Shown piece after piece: positions 42,094-52,924 of a DNA stretch of 64,000 bases. Each line of letters begins with the position of its first letter. Position 1 is the stretch's first letter. This stretch comes from Argyresthia goedartella. Its lineage: Eukaryota > Arthropoda > Insecta > Lepidoptera > Argyresthiidae. Both the position numbers and the translations under genes were made by a program. The DNA lies in NCBI GenBank assembly GCA_949825045.1, contig OX463829.1:24956715-25020714 (forward strand). The letters are read 5' to 3'. Below the pieces are notes generated by a model. That model saw only the letters and a list, made by a program, of their open reading frames with translations, had not been told where the DNA came from and searched no databases.

Positions 42094-45018
42094 TTCATAG
42101 GACAACAGAGGACCCAGGCTCTGGCAACATATGTTCTAGTATATTAGAAAACCCTAAAAATAAGGGAAGCTCACATGCTAAGTATATAAGCCTGGTTCAT
42201 CAGAATATTCAATGTATTAGAGGCAAAGATCTACAAATAGAGTTATTTTTAAATTGTAATAAAATTGACATTTTGTGCATAACAGAGCACTGGTTAACTA
42301 TTAATGAAATTATGTTTAGCTTTAAAGATCACCAGGTTGGTAGTTCGTTCACCAGACTTAATTCAATACATGGTGGGGCATTAATCATACTAAACAATCA
42401 AATGAAATTCAAGGAACGTAAGGACATTGTTTCCTTATCTGTTGAACGAACTATAGAACTTGCAGCTGTGGAATTAGAACAGTTCATCGTTATATGTGTC
42501 TATAGGCCACCCTTGAGCGACTTTGAAATGTTCGAGAAAATAATGGAATCCGTCCTAACTATTTCATCACACAGTACGAAACGATTAATTATATGTGGTG
42601 ACTTTAATGTTAATCTGTTAGAAAGAACTACTTTCAGCGTTAGATTAATAAATCTTTTCTCATCATTCAGGCTTAGCCATTTATTTATGGAGCCAACAAG
42701 AGTGACTGCTACTAGTGCTACATGCATTGACAACATTTTTACTGATGTTATTCCAATCAGTAAAAGTGTTATCAGTGAATTGGATTCAGATCATTTAGGT
42801 CAATTATTTCAATTTGATTCTATTAGAGAACCTGTCATTAAAAAGAAAATTTCGTTTGTGCCAATAACTGCTGACCGGTTAGAAAGAATGAGATACTCTT
42901 TAGCCCAGGAACTACCGTTTTTGGCTGCTGAACAGTCTCCTAATATAATGTATAACTTATTCTTTGAAACCTTTATGAAACAGTACAGCGCGATATTCAC
43001 TTCAAAATCGGTTGTGGTTGGTGGTTCAAACGACTTTAGTACGTGGGCTACTGCAGAGTTGCATAAACGCAGGCAAGCATTGTATGCATTGTATGAGGAA
43101 CGACGGTTCAACATGAGTGACGAATTTAAAGAACAAGTCAAACAGTTCTCCAAACAATTTAAATTAGACTGTCATACAGCTAAACGTAATTTTCTGAGTA
43201 GTAAAATTAAGAATAGTTCCGATGTTATAAAAACGACTTGGAAAATAATTAATGAGGAGGCCGGTCGTAGTAAAAAAGCGAGTCACGATTACGAACTAAA
43301 AATCAATGGACAGCTTACGAGTTCTAGCTTAGAAGTTGCAACTGAATTTGAATCGTTTTTTACTAATGCACCGGCTTCCACGACTAAGTATTTAAATTCG
43401 TCACCTTTGTCTGCTGTTGCAATATTAAAAGATAATGTCTCAGAGTGTGCTTCATACTTGAATTTTAAGCACGTCACAAGTTCAGATGTCGTAAAGGCAT
43501 TTAAATTGATAAATGTTAAGAAAACGAATGATCTTTGGGGACTCTCTGTTCACGTCGTTAAATCCCTGATCGAATTAATTGCACCTGACCTAGCGGTCAT
43601 TTTCAACAATTGTATAGACTGCGGTGAATTTCCTGATTTAATGAAACAAAGTAAGATAATTCCCCTCTTCAAAGCAGGTAGTACTCAAGACCCCACCAAT
43701 TTCAGACCTATATCAATACTACCAACTTTTAGTAAAAAAAATTTTTGAGAAATTAATCTTATCACAGCTATTGCATCATTTTGAATCAAATAAGCTAATG
43801 CATAACAAACAGTTTGGATTCACTCGCGGTCGTTCAACAACAGATGCCGGAATTCAGTTCATTGAAAGTATTTTTGATGCCTGGGAAGAGTCACAAGATG
43901 CCCTAGGCATTTTTTGTGACTTATCTAAGGCTTTTGATTGCGTTTGTCATGAAACATTGATCAGGAAATTACATCATTATGGAGTTAGAGACACGTCATT
44001 GAATTTGTTAAAATCTTATCTGAACGGAAGAATACAAAGGGTAGACGTAAACGGAGAACGATCACCAGGATCATTGGTTTCTTTGGGCGTGCCACAGGGC
44101 TCAATATTGGGACCCTTCCTATTCCTCATCTATATAAACGACTTACCCTATCTAGGAAGGGACTGTCATGATATGGTACTGTTTGCTGATGACACCTCAC
44201 TTATTTTTAAAACAAAGCGAAACCAACACGCTACTGATGATCACGTGAACAATACCATATCAAGAGTGGTAAATTGGTTTAATGTTAATAATTTGCTATT
44301 AAATGAGAAAAAGACTAAATGTGTTAAGTTTCTTACTACTAACGTTAAAAATAATCAGACATGTATAACGATTAAAAATGAGGAATTGGAATTGGTAACC
44401 AGCACAGTGTTTCTAGGTATAACGTTGGATTCCAAACTCCAATGGGGTCCACATATTGATAAGCTATCGAACAGACTGAGCTCTGCAGCTTTTGCATGCA
44501 GGAAAATCCGTCACTTGACAGATTTAAAAACAGCCAGATTAGTTTATTTTAGTTATTTTCATAGTATTATGTCCTACGGTATTCTGCTCTGGGGCAGTGC
44601 TGCTGACATAAATACTATTTTTGTGCTGCAGAAGCGGGCTGTTCGTGCGATTTATAAAATGAATAATAGAGATTCTCTTAGAAATAAGTTTAAAGAAGTA
44701 AATATATTGACAGTCCATAGTCAATATATTTACGAGAATATTATGTATGTCCATAAGAACATTGTTAACTTTCGAAGAAACTGTGATATACATAACTTTA
44801 ATACTAGAAACAAGGACAAACTTGCAGTGCCCACTACTCGGCTCCATAAAATAAAAAACTCGTTCAAGGGTAATTGTGTAAGATTTTACAATAGACTCCC
44901 AAGCACTTTGACAGATCTATCAATTAATAAGTTCAAGAAATACATCAAGCAAAGGCTTATTTCTAAAGCTTACTACAGTATTAAAGAGTACATAGACGAT
45001 AAAAATGCTTGGGACTGA
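42075..45018 (+). pseudogene. LINE-1 ORF2: endonuclease-reverse transcriptase, one frameshift
   Basis: About 980 codons. The frame opens after a TAA at 42072 and has no early ATG, so initiation may depend on reinitiation after ORF1. The APE-type endonuclease shows HQNIQC, CITEHW (catalytic Glu), CVYRPP, CGDFNVNL and DSDH. The reverse transcriptase shows FRPISILP, KQFGFTRGRSTTD, FCDLSKAFDCV (first Asp), GVPQGSILGPFLFLIYIND and LFADDTSLIF (Asp-Asp). The C-terminus ends KAYYSIKEYIDDKNAWD. The only break is in an A8 run at 43734-43741, where one extra A closes the first frame at 43746-43748; the frame resumes to 45018. Confidence 0.85.
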
Positions 45019-45572
45019 ATTGTTCTAATTAATTGTGAGCATCCTCACTGCCAGAGTTTCTTTTACTGGACACTTGGAGGCCTTTTACACCTCCAAAGAT
45101 TAATTTAATTATACAACTCTTGACTGTGGGGACCATTTACATCTCCTATTATCATTGTATTATTGACTAAAGAGACTATACATCTCTGTTATTTATATTT
45201 TAATTATTTTATTATGACATGAGACTCTTTACATCTCTCAGAAACAATAATTAAGTACTTTTTTTTTTTCTGATGATATGATAATAATACCAAATGTTCT
45301 GTAAAAAATGAAATGAAATGACATGTGAAAGTGCCCTTGTGGCCTATTTACAGAATAAACGTTTTGAGTTTTTGAGTTTTGAGTTTTGATGCTTTATTTA
45401 ATATTAGAACTTCATTCATCATAGCTTTTATCCGTTAGCCCAGTCAGTAATCACTTTTTTACAGTCATAAAATGTCGTCGGGAATAAGTTAAATTCTTTG
45501 TTTGCCAAATTATATAGTAGTAATGTATGATTTTGATCTTCTTCTGTATGCTTGGTTAAGACCGAATTTCAG

Positions 45573-45615
45573 CTTTTCAACCGACTTTAAAAAGGAGGAG
45601 AGGTTCTCAAAAAAA
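45573..45615 (+). repeat. Short dispersed repeat (CAACCGACTTTAAAAAGGAG)
   Basis: CAACCGACTTTAAAAAGGAG with GAGGTTCTCA is a scrap I recognise as common in insect genomes; nothing else is identified between 45390 and 45720. Confidence 0.4.
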
Positions 45616-45720
45616 AAAAAAACTTTTATATTTCTTACGCGATTACATAACATAGCGTCACGCCCTTTCCCATACGGGGTGGCAGAGGTACAATTGTGTC
45701 CACTTTAAGCCAGTTATTCA

Positions 45721-46385
45721 ATACTCCAAAGTCAAAGTCTTCTTTATTACTGTAAATATTTACACATACTTAGAAAACGTAATTTTTTGCCTCTTCTCTA
45801 CATCGGAGAGCAGGGCGTAGAAACATCCACAGATAGATGATTAGATCTCTTTTAAAAACTGGTTGTGCTTAACTTATAAAATTTTACAATATTAGTTATT
45901 GATATATCGACGAAATCGCCACTTTTTGAAGTTATTTCTCTGCTGTTCAATAGAAGTTCCAAGTGAAATGTATTAATATAACAATTTTGGGACCTTTTTC
46001 TAGATTTTGTAATAACAGAAACGCGATTGGAGGATTTTCGCTCGATAGAAATAATTTTTGAAATGAGATCTAACTTTACACTTTTTTTGATTTTCTGACA
46101 AATTGTAATAGCGCAAAGAATTCAAAAATATTTATTTAGATGGGTTTTGACAATATTTAAATTGCCCATTATAGAAATTTTCATAGCTATTTTAGTTAAT
46201 TTTGTATCAATTTAAAACCGACTTTTTATAATTTTTCCCCGATTCCGTCCCTCTCACACTGCGGGTCATTCCGCCTGGAGTAACGGGGACCTTTGCACGG
46301 ACGAGGTATCGCCTTAATAATCAGGAATAAATAATTACAAAACTAATAACAGCAAGGTCTGTGTTGAGCTAGATACAGTCCCGTC
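45721..46385 (-). mobile_element. Family R LINE 3' end split by a 410-bp insertion
   Basis: 45721-45905 holds the tail half (GTAAATATTTACACATACTT, TTAGATCTCTTTTAAAAACT) and about 46315-46385 the inner half (AATCAGGAATAAATAATTAC, CAGCAAGGTCTGTGTTGAGC). About 410 bp of unrelated sequence (45905-46315) sits between them; I cannot name it and see no terminal inverted repeats. Confidence 0.65.
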
Positions 46386-46394
46386 ATTTAAGTA

Positions 46395-46592
46395 CTCTAT
46401 TTTGCATGACAGGGGCTAGCCCATCGCCGCAGCTATGGAGTAATGAAGGTTTCCTCATGATGTTTTCCATCACTGTTAGAACGTCCTTATAGTGTACTAA
46501 ATTAATTATTTCATTGGTACATGGTCAGGAATCGAACTTGCATCTTCTGTGTGAGAAGTAGGCGTGAAACCCACGAGACCACGAAGCTCTAC
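46395..46592 (-). mobile_element. SINE-3-like repeat, uninterrupted
   Basis: Minus-strand head GAGCTTCGTGGTCTCGTGGG, then GTTCGATTCC as B box, then TGACCATGTACCAATGAAAT and further body to about 46395. 46600-46900 is unassigned. Confidence 0.65.
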
Positions 46593-46954
46593 TCTGTAAC
46601 GCGATTATTCCGTTAATTATGAATCGATTTTGATGATTCTTATTTTGATTGGTAGGTCTTACTCCAGAGGTGGTCCCATATACATTTTAACAATGTTGCT
46701 TTTTGAAAAAATCAAGAAAAACAAAAAATATATACACAGATGACGTTTTGGTTTGTGGTTCCATGAAAAAAAGTTCAACTCAAAAGTTTTGATGAGGACT
46801 TTTCATGTCAGTTTTTTTATTTTTTTTAAATTGGTGAATTATTGTGTGATTTAATTTTAATGTTAAGAATATATAGCTTCCTTAGTAGCTTCTTTGCAGG
46901 ATCGATAGAATTCGGTTGTGAGAAACGAGCGGGGTTTAAAGTATTTCAAAGAAA

Positions 46955-47110
46955 GAAAATAAATAAAGAAAGAAAATCATTTATTGCCAAACATGCGATG
47001 AAATAAAAGACAAAAATAATAAATAATAATATTTGGCAAAAGGGCCTAGCTCAGCAATGCTGTGAGCATAAGAACATTTAGCATTAAGAAAAGGCGCGAG
47101 TCGCCTACAT
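46955..47110 (-). mobile_element. LINE 3'-end fragment
   Basis: AAAGAAAATCATTTATTGCC followed by GGCAAAAGGGCCTAGCTCAG resembles a reversed LINE tail with AAATGATTTTC-type end. Confidence 0.4.
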
Positions 47111-47229
47111 GCTTTTTCATATCAATCCCTGGGCTTTTTCTATCTCAGTGAAGTTGGTTTTAATGGCACCTTTTCAGACAGAAATACAGTAAAATATCAG
47201 TGATTAAGCTAAGTTTAGAGTTTTTTTTT

Positions 47230-47557
47230 GGCAACAAATATAATGATCACCAAAATATTTTTTCCTACCCAAAATGGATAAATGAACACCAAAAGTTGCA
47301 AAAAATATCAGGGTAAAATACTGCGGTAGCTTAGGTGAAGGGTAATGGGGGTGAGCGAAGCGAAGCCACCTTTATCCTTCGTGTAAGGTTGAACAACAAA
47401 AAATACTTAAAACATAAACGTAAGTCCACAAAACATAAAAAGAAGTTTGGTGATCATTCATCCAAACACAATTTGGGGGACATTTATCCATTCTGGCAGT
47501 CATTTCGAATTTATTGGTAGTAAAATAGGTGCGTTTTTGTTAATCGTTTAAACATAA
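47230..47557 (+). mobile_element. Modular MITE, arm type G, core copy 9 (uninterrupted)
   Basis: Left arm GGCAACAAATATAATGATCA, CCAAAATGGATAAATGAACA; core TACTGCGGTAGCTTAGGTGA, GGGGGTGAGCGAAGCGAAGC, CCTTCGTGTAAGGTTGAAC; right arm AAGAAGTTTGGTGATCATTC to TTTTGTTAATCGTTTAAAC. This is the reference copy for the broken one at 3020-3848. Confidence 0.75.
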
Positions 47558-48015
47558 GCCTTTTTTTTATAGCAATGCGACTTAGTGTTATAAATACCCA
47601 AGTAACGAATTATGCTTATTTAATATATCTACGTGAAACTTCCAGGACAAAGTTTGGTCAAGTTAAACACCTCGGTGTTTAATAATGTTACATATTTTAG
47701 GGTTTCATTGATTGATTCAACACGTTACGATATTTTTATTTTTTTTGGATTTTGTACCTTAAGGAAAAAGGAACCCTTGAAAAAGGAACAGACGGACATG
47801 GAAGTGATCCTATCACTTCGTTGTCCGTCTGTCAAGACCCTTTTTTCGGGAACGCGTGGAGTTATCAAGTTCAAATTAATATCGATCAATCAAAGCTGTA
47901 GTCTCTTGAAGTTGTTAAAATAACATACTTATAGGTCTACGTAATCAAAAGACAACACCATATATGTCACAAATTTGCTGAAATTGGCAAGGGAACCAAC
48001 CAACAGTGGCTGCGC

Positions 48016-48474
48016 ATGAACAACCTTGAGATCTCTGGAGTCCCCGAGCTGAAGAATGAATCGCCCCGTGATATAACGATCAAGATAGCAGCTTACGCCG
48101 GAGTTGAGCTGAAGACAGACGACATAGAGTTTGTGCACCGTGTAAAGCCGATGAGAGCCAAACCTGGTCGCCCAAAAGCAATCATTGCGAAACTTCGCAA
48201 CCGCGCTCACAAGTATTCTATTGTAGCTGGCCTTATCAAGAATAAAGGTATAAAGACAACGGATATCGGAATAAAAGGAAGCGAGCATAAACTGTACGTG
48301 CATGATCATCTTACACCCTCCAACAAAAAGATGTTCATGGATTTAAAGGAGATCTGCAATAAGTTGAACTACACATACGTTTGGACGAAACATTGTAATG
48401 TTTATGCTCGAAAAGCCGAAAATTGTCCCTTGCTACACATTCGTACTCCCGAGGATTTTCAAAAGATAGTATGA
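48016..48474 (+). pseudogene. LINE-2 ORF1, C-terminal part (RRM-like)
   Basis: 152 residues starting at a Met near the truncation point; the real start is lost. MNNLEISGVPELKNESPRDI, then VEFVHR-type sequence (IEFVHRVKPMRAKPGRPKAI) and KLNYTYVWTKHCNVYARKAE fit the RNA-binding RRM plus C-terminal domain of L1/Jockey-type ORF1 proteins. It differs in kind from the SGNH-type ORF1 of LINE-1 and LINE-3. Confidence 0.7.
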
Positions 48475-48720
48475 TTTGTACTCGAGTCGCCAAAGCTCAC
48501 ATTATTTTGTCTATATACCCCGTAAAATTACTTATATCCACCACTCCACAACATATACATACACATTTACAAACACACGTAACTTACTTAATTCCCGCCC
48601 TCACGCCTTTAAGATGTCTTGGGTCTCTGTTCTGCCCCGCCCATATCACTAATATTAATAGTGCATCTATTATCTCCATAAAATTTTATCTAATCTACAT
48701 TCGCATCTAATAATTTTAGC

Positions 48721-51603
48721 ATTTACTACCAAAATGTCCGAAGTTTGAGATCCAAAACATTAGATTTGTATAATAGTATTGTAACTAATAATTTTGACAT
48801 AATCATTATAACTGAAACTTGGTTTGTGGATGGTGTACTAGATTCGGAATTATGCGACAATAGATACGACGTATTTCGACTGTACCGCGACCGCGTTGCC
48901 GCGGGTAAAAAAGATGTTGTTGGAGTTATGGTCATCGTACGTCGATCTTTAAATGCAATTTCACGTCCATAGTGGATAACGTCCAATACGGAATGTCTAT
49001 GGGTCACCATACCCGCTAAAGCTCTTCGTGGAACAGCTGATGACCTTCATATATGTGCAGCATACCTACCGGAAAAGAGAGGACGTACCCCAATTCTCCA
49101 TATCCATATAAATAATATAATATCATCTGTCGCCTCAGTCAAATCGTTACATCCCAATGCTAACTACTTAATCGCCGCCGATTTCAATTTGCGCTGTTTG
49201 CGTTGGTTGCCCACCGGCGTTGAACACCTCCGTAGAGAACTACTATGTGTCCAGGAAGCAGCTACTGATCTTATCGACGAATTGCAGGCTCTTGAACTTC
49301 ACCAGTTTAACACCATTACCAACAGCAGTGGACACACTCTCGATCTGGTCTTTAGCAATGTCGCACTCGTCCTCTTACGCTCCCCCGTACCACTCATCAA
49401 AGAGGATATTGCTCATCCATCGCTTGAAATTCTGGCCAATGATCTAACAGCGTCACCACTTTCAGAGTCCAACCGTGCTAGGTACAGATTTCGCAAAGGG
49501 AACTATCATTCCATTCATGTTATGCTCAACGAGTCTGACTGGTACGGGATCCTCTCTGAAGGAACGGTTGATGACGCGGTTCATAAGCTTTACACCATCA
49601 TCAACGACACTATTTGTAAACATGTGCCCCTGAATACTCGTAAAAAGAAGTCACATCACCCGATTTGGTTTAGTGAGGCACTTGTCAAGATCACCAGGGA
49701 TAAAGCCAATAGTCAAAAAAAATGGAAACAGTTTAAAAATCCACTCGATTACGAAGAATTCTCCTTACTCAGAAAGAGACAAAAGGTTATGCAGGATACA
49801 TGTTTCAAACTTTACGTTGAATCTATGCAAACTAATATTAAAGTGAACCCCAAACAGCTCTGGTCCTTTGTTAAAGCTCGTAGACAAAACTCTGCCTATC
49901 CGCAATCCCATGAATACCAAGGTGTTCATTATTCAGATGGTCCAAGCATCTGCAAGGGTTTTAATAAATTTTTCCATTCAGTATTTAGTCAGCCAGCGTC
50001 TTCGTATTCTGATCTGCCACTCGCTCCACCGTTTTGTGAAGACGGCAATGTGATAAATTCTGCTCAGTTCCATCCTGATATAACACTAAAACTACTAAAC
50101 TCACTTGATATTAACGGTTGTGCAGGTAGCGATAATATCCCACCATACTATAAAGTAAAATGCGCGAAGCAATTATGTCATCCTCTAAGCATCTCATTCA
50201 ATAGATCCCTCAAAGAAGGCTCGTTTCCTATTGCCTGAAAGAAAGCTCATATACTTCCGAAACACAAAAAAGGAACAAGAAAGAAGATCGACAATTACAG
50301 ACCAATATCTATTCTTAATGTATTTGGTAAAGTATTCGAGAAGGCTGTTTACAACTGCATTTACCCAATTATTTCTCGTGGTGTACCTCCTCAGCAACAC
50401 GGGTTTCTCAAAGGCCGATCTACCATGAGTAATCTTGCGGAATTCCTACAATTTGTTCTTCATAAGATGGACAAGCGGAAGCAGGTTGATGTTGTCTATA
50501 CGGATTTTGAGAAGGCTTTCGACCGCGTAGACCATATCATCCTGTTGCGCAAATTATTTCATCTGGGGATTCAGGGTGACCTCCACCGTTGAATTACTTC
50601 TTATGTTTCTAAGAGAAGTCAGGCTGTGATTGTTGGTGGATATAACTCGAACTTTATTGATATCCCGTCGGGTGTTCCTCAAGGTTCTCACTTAGGTCCT
50701 TTACTGTACAACGCATATCTCTATGATATTTATACTGCATTTTATGACTGTAAATTTTTACTATATGCTGACGATAAAAAGGTCTACCTAGATGTAAACA
50801 GTGCCACCGAATGTGATAAGCTACAGGCCGATCTTAATCGCTTAAGTCAGTACTATGAAAAGAATAGGATCTCTGTGAATATTAGTAAATGCGTCCAAAT
50901 CTCGTTCACTAGAAGTCCCACCCCTATTATATATGACTACTCCATTAACAACAAGCCATTAGCCCGCGTCAATACTATCCGCGATCTTGGTGTCATTCTC
51001 GATAGTAAACTATCATTTGAAAAACACATTGAGCACATCACGGCCCGTGCGTTTCGAAATCTGGGTTTTGTTCTGAGAACCTGCAAACCGTTTAACGACC
51101 TGGGTTGTATAAAACAGATATATTATGCTTATGTAAGGAGCATTTTGGAATACGCTTCATGTATATGGTCTCCAAACTACATTACGTACATTCAACGCAT
51201 AGAGCTTATTCAATCAAAATTTATAAAGTACCTGAATTTCAGGTCTCACACTCTTGGGCGCTCTTACGAGGAGTCTTGTCACCAGCATCACCTCATCAGT
51301 CTTGAGGATCGCAGAATTTTGCTTGATATGATGTTACTCCACGATATTCTATCGGGCCGCCTTGATTCTTCACCTCTTCTCTCTGAACTATCTTTCTGTG
51401 TCCCATCGCGCCGTACTCGTCAAACTTCCAAAAGGATTTTTGCTATCCCCCTCACGCATACCAGTTATGCTCAAAATTCAACAATGGTTCGCCTTACCAA
51501 TCAATTTAATAAACTTTTTAACAATTTCGATCCGTTTGCATCGTCTAAGGCGAAATTCCGTCAGGACATTATTAAAAAATTACACAATAACAAGGAGGAA
51601 TAA
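48721..51603 (+). pseudogene. LINE-2 ORF2: endonuclease-reverse transcriptase, one frame with three stops
   Basis: A single frame runs from about 48721 (YYQNVRSLRSK) to the stop at 51601-51603. Endonuclease marks: IIITETW, AAYLPEKRG, LIAADFNL, EDIAHPSLEI. Reverse transcriptase marks: IDNYRPISILN, QQHGFLKGRST, VVYTDFEKAFDRVDH, GVPQGSHLGPLLYNAYLYD, LLYADDKKVYL. In-frame stops are TAG at 48970-48972, TGA at 50236-50238 and TGA at 50590-50592. All other codons stay in frame with no indel, so decay has been by substitution only. Confidence 0.85.
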
Positions 51604-52439
51604 GTGAACCTCACACATGCACTCACACACCCTCTCACACTCATTCATACACTCACACAGAAACACGTCATAAATCTTACATCATTTATTTCTTTATTCT
51701 ACATATACCTTTAAATAAACATCATAATAAACATACCTGTCTCTTAACTCTATATACATGTTGATCTTATTTATTAAGTTTGCACACTGTTCTATCTGTT
51801 TAAGTTTCTCAATTTAAATTTATCTCTTGTATTTTTGTGGATATCTGTTACTGGCTTTAATTTTGTATCTTTGTTCTTTGTAATTTGTTTATCTATGTGC
51901 TGTTGATGTCCCAAATAAAATAAAATAAAATAAAGGGAATCAAAACCTATAAGGGTACTTCCCGTAGAGCTCAAATCATAAAATCTGGCACGAAGCAGGG
52001 TCTTATTGCATAAGTAAAGGGAACAAACAGAAACTTGTAATTTCTGTCTGTCTGCCTGTCTATCTGTATGTCCGTCTGTAAAGATTGTTTTCTCAGGAAC
52101 ACGTAAAGGTGTCAAGCTGAAATTAATATGAGTTGTATAAATCTACAAACCCTTAAAGTTGTGAAAAAACAATCTAATAGGTCAATGCAATCCAAAGATG
52201 CAGCCATATATGTCACAATTTTGTTGGAATCGCTTGATATTCGTAATGGAATCAAAACCTATAGAGAACTATCCGTTGATCTAGAATCATGAAACTTAGC
52301 ATGAAGCAAGTAAAGCATAAGTAAAGGAAAGTCTTATAGCATAAGAAAAGGAAATAATCTGGAAGCCGTAAATTTACATTTCCTTCACAAAAAAAAGATT
52401 TATGCGGATCCCTCGCACATGGCCGGTTTATCTTTTCTC

Positions 52440-52735
52440 TACACATAAAACATATACAAACTGAGACAAAAACCAAATACTGGCTCCATAACATGCTATC
52501 CATACCCCAAAACACCCGTTCCCAAAACATCCATTCCCGTCACTACCGTTTCCTAAATAATCCGTTTCCCAGAATGGGTTTACATCCGTTCCTGTCATTA
52601 CGTCATCTAGAATGTGTAACGTGTTTATAATGTCATGAGAAATGAATCTTTTAGCATACGGATGCAATGAGAAACGGGTTTTTTGACATACGGTCCTATA
52701 TGAGAAACGGATCTAGGATCGGACACTTTTTACTT
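52440..52735 (-). repeat. Degenerate short-period repeat rich in GGAAACGG units
   Basis: On the minus strand, GGAAACGGATT, GGAAACGGTAG, GGGAATGGATG, GGGAACGGGTG and GAGAAACGGAT recur at about 14-20 bp spacing, all diverged. It looks like an old minisatellite. No gene is supported. Confidence 0.5.
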
Positions 52736-52924
52736 TTTTACTTTTCATTATCATAAAGGACTACATTAGTGACGACATCTATGCGAGTAAATAAGCAATT
52801 GTTGACACACGCCCTGTGATCTACCGAACAAATCACACTACAAATATTAGAAGACGACTTAGTTCTAAGATCATACCACAAGAGGTCACTGTGGTACATC
52901 CACAAGCTACAAATTGTCCGCAAG

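Larger units (their letters stand above)
40130..45390 (+). mobile_element. LINE-1: nearly intact Jockey/CR1-group non-LTR retrotransposon
   Basis: A two-ORF LINE in sense orientation in gene C intron 2. ORF1 is 40537-42093 and ORF2 42075-45018, then a 3' UTR with repeated CATCTC units and a tail of TTTTGAG-type repeats (45360-45388). The 5' boundary is not exact; 40096-40300 is the likely interval. ORF1 and ORF2 frames overlap by about 19 bp. I found no target-site duplication. Confidence 0.85.
48000..51932 (+). mobile_element. LINE-2: 5'-truncated non-LTR retrotransposon with a target-site duplication
   Basis: Flanked by AAGGGAACCAA (47989-47999) and AAGGGAATCAA (51933-51943), a probable 11-bp duplication with one difference, inside a family H repeat. 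It is truncated within ORF1 and ends with an (AAATA)n tail at 51914-51934. It contains an ORF1 end (48016-48477), ORF2 (48721-51603) and a 3' UTR of about 320 bp. Sense to gene C. Confidence 0.8.
47740..52440 (+). repeat. Family H repeat, split at 48000 by LINE-2
   Basis: The left part 47740-47999 has GATCCTATCACTTCGTTGTC, TGTCAAGACCCTTTTTTCGG and ATATATGTCACAAATTTGCT. The right part 51933-52440 restarts GGGAATCAAAACCTATAAGG and ends GCACATGGCCGGTTTATC; it contains a second partial unit (52190-52440), so two H copies lay in tandem before the insertion. Confidence 0.65.
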
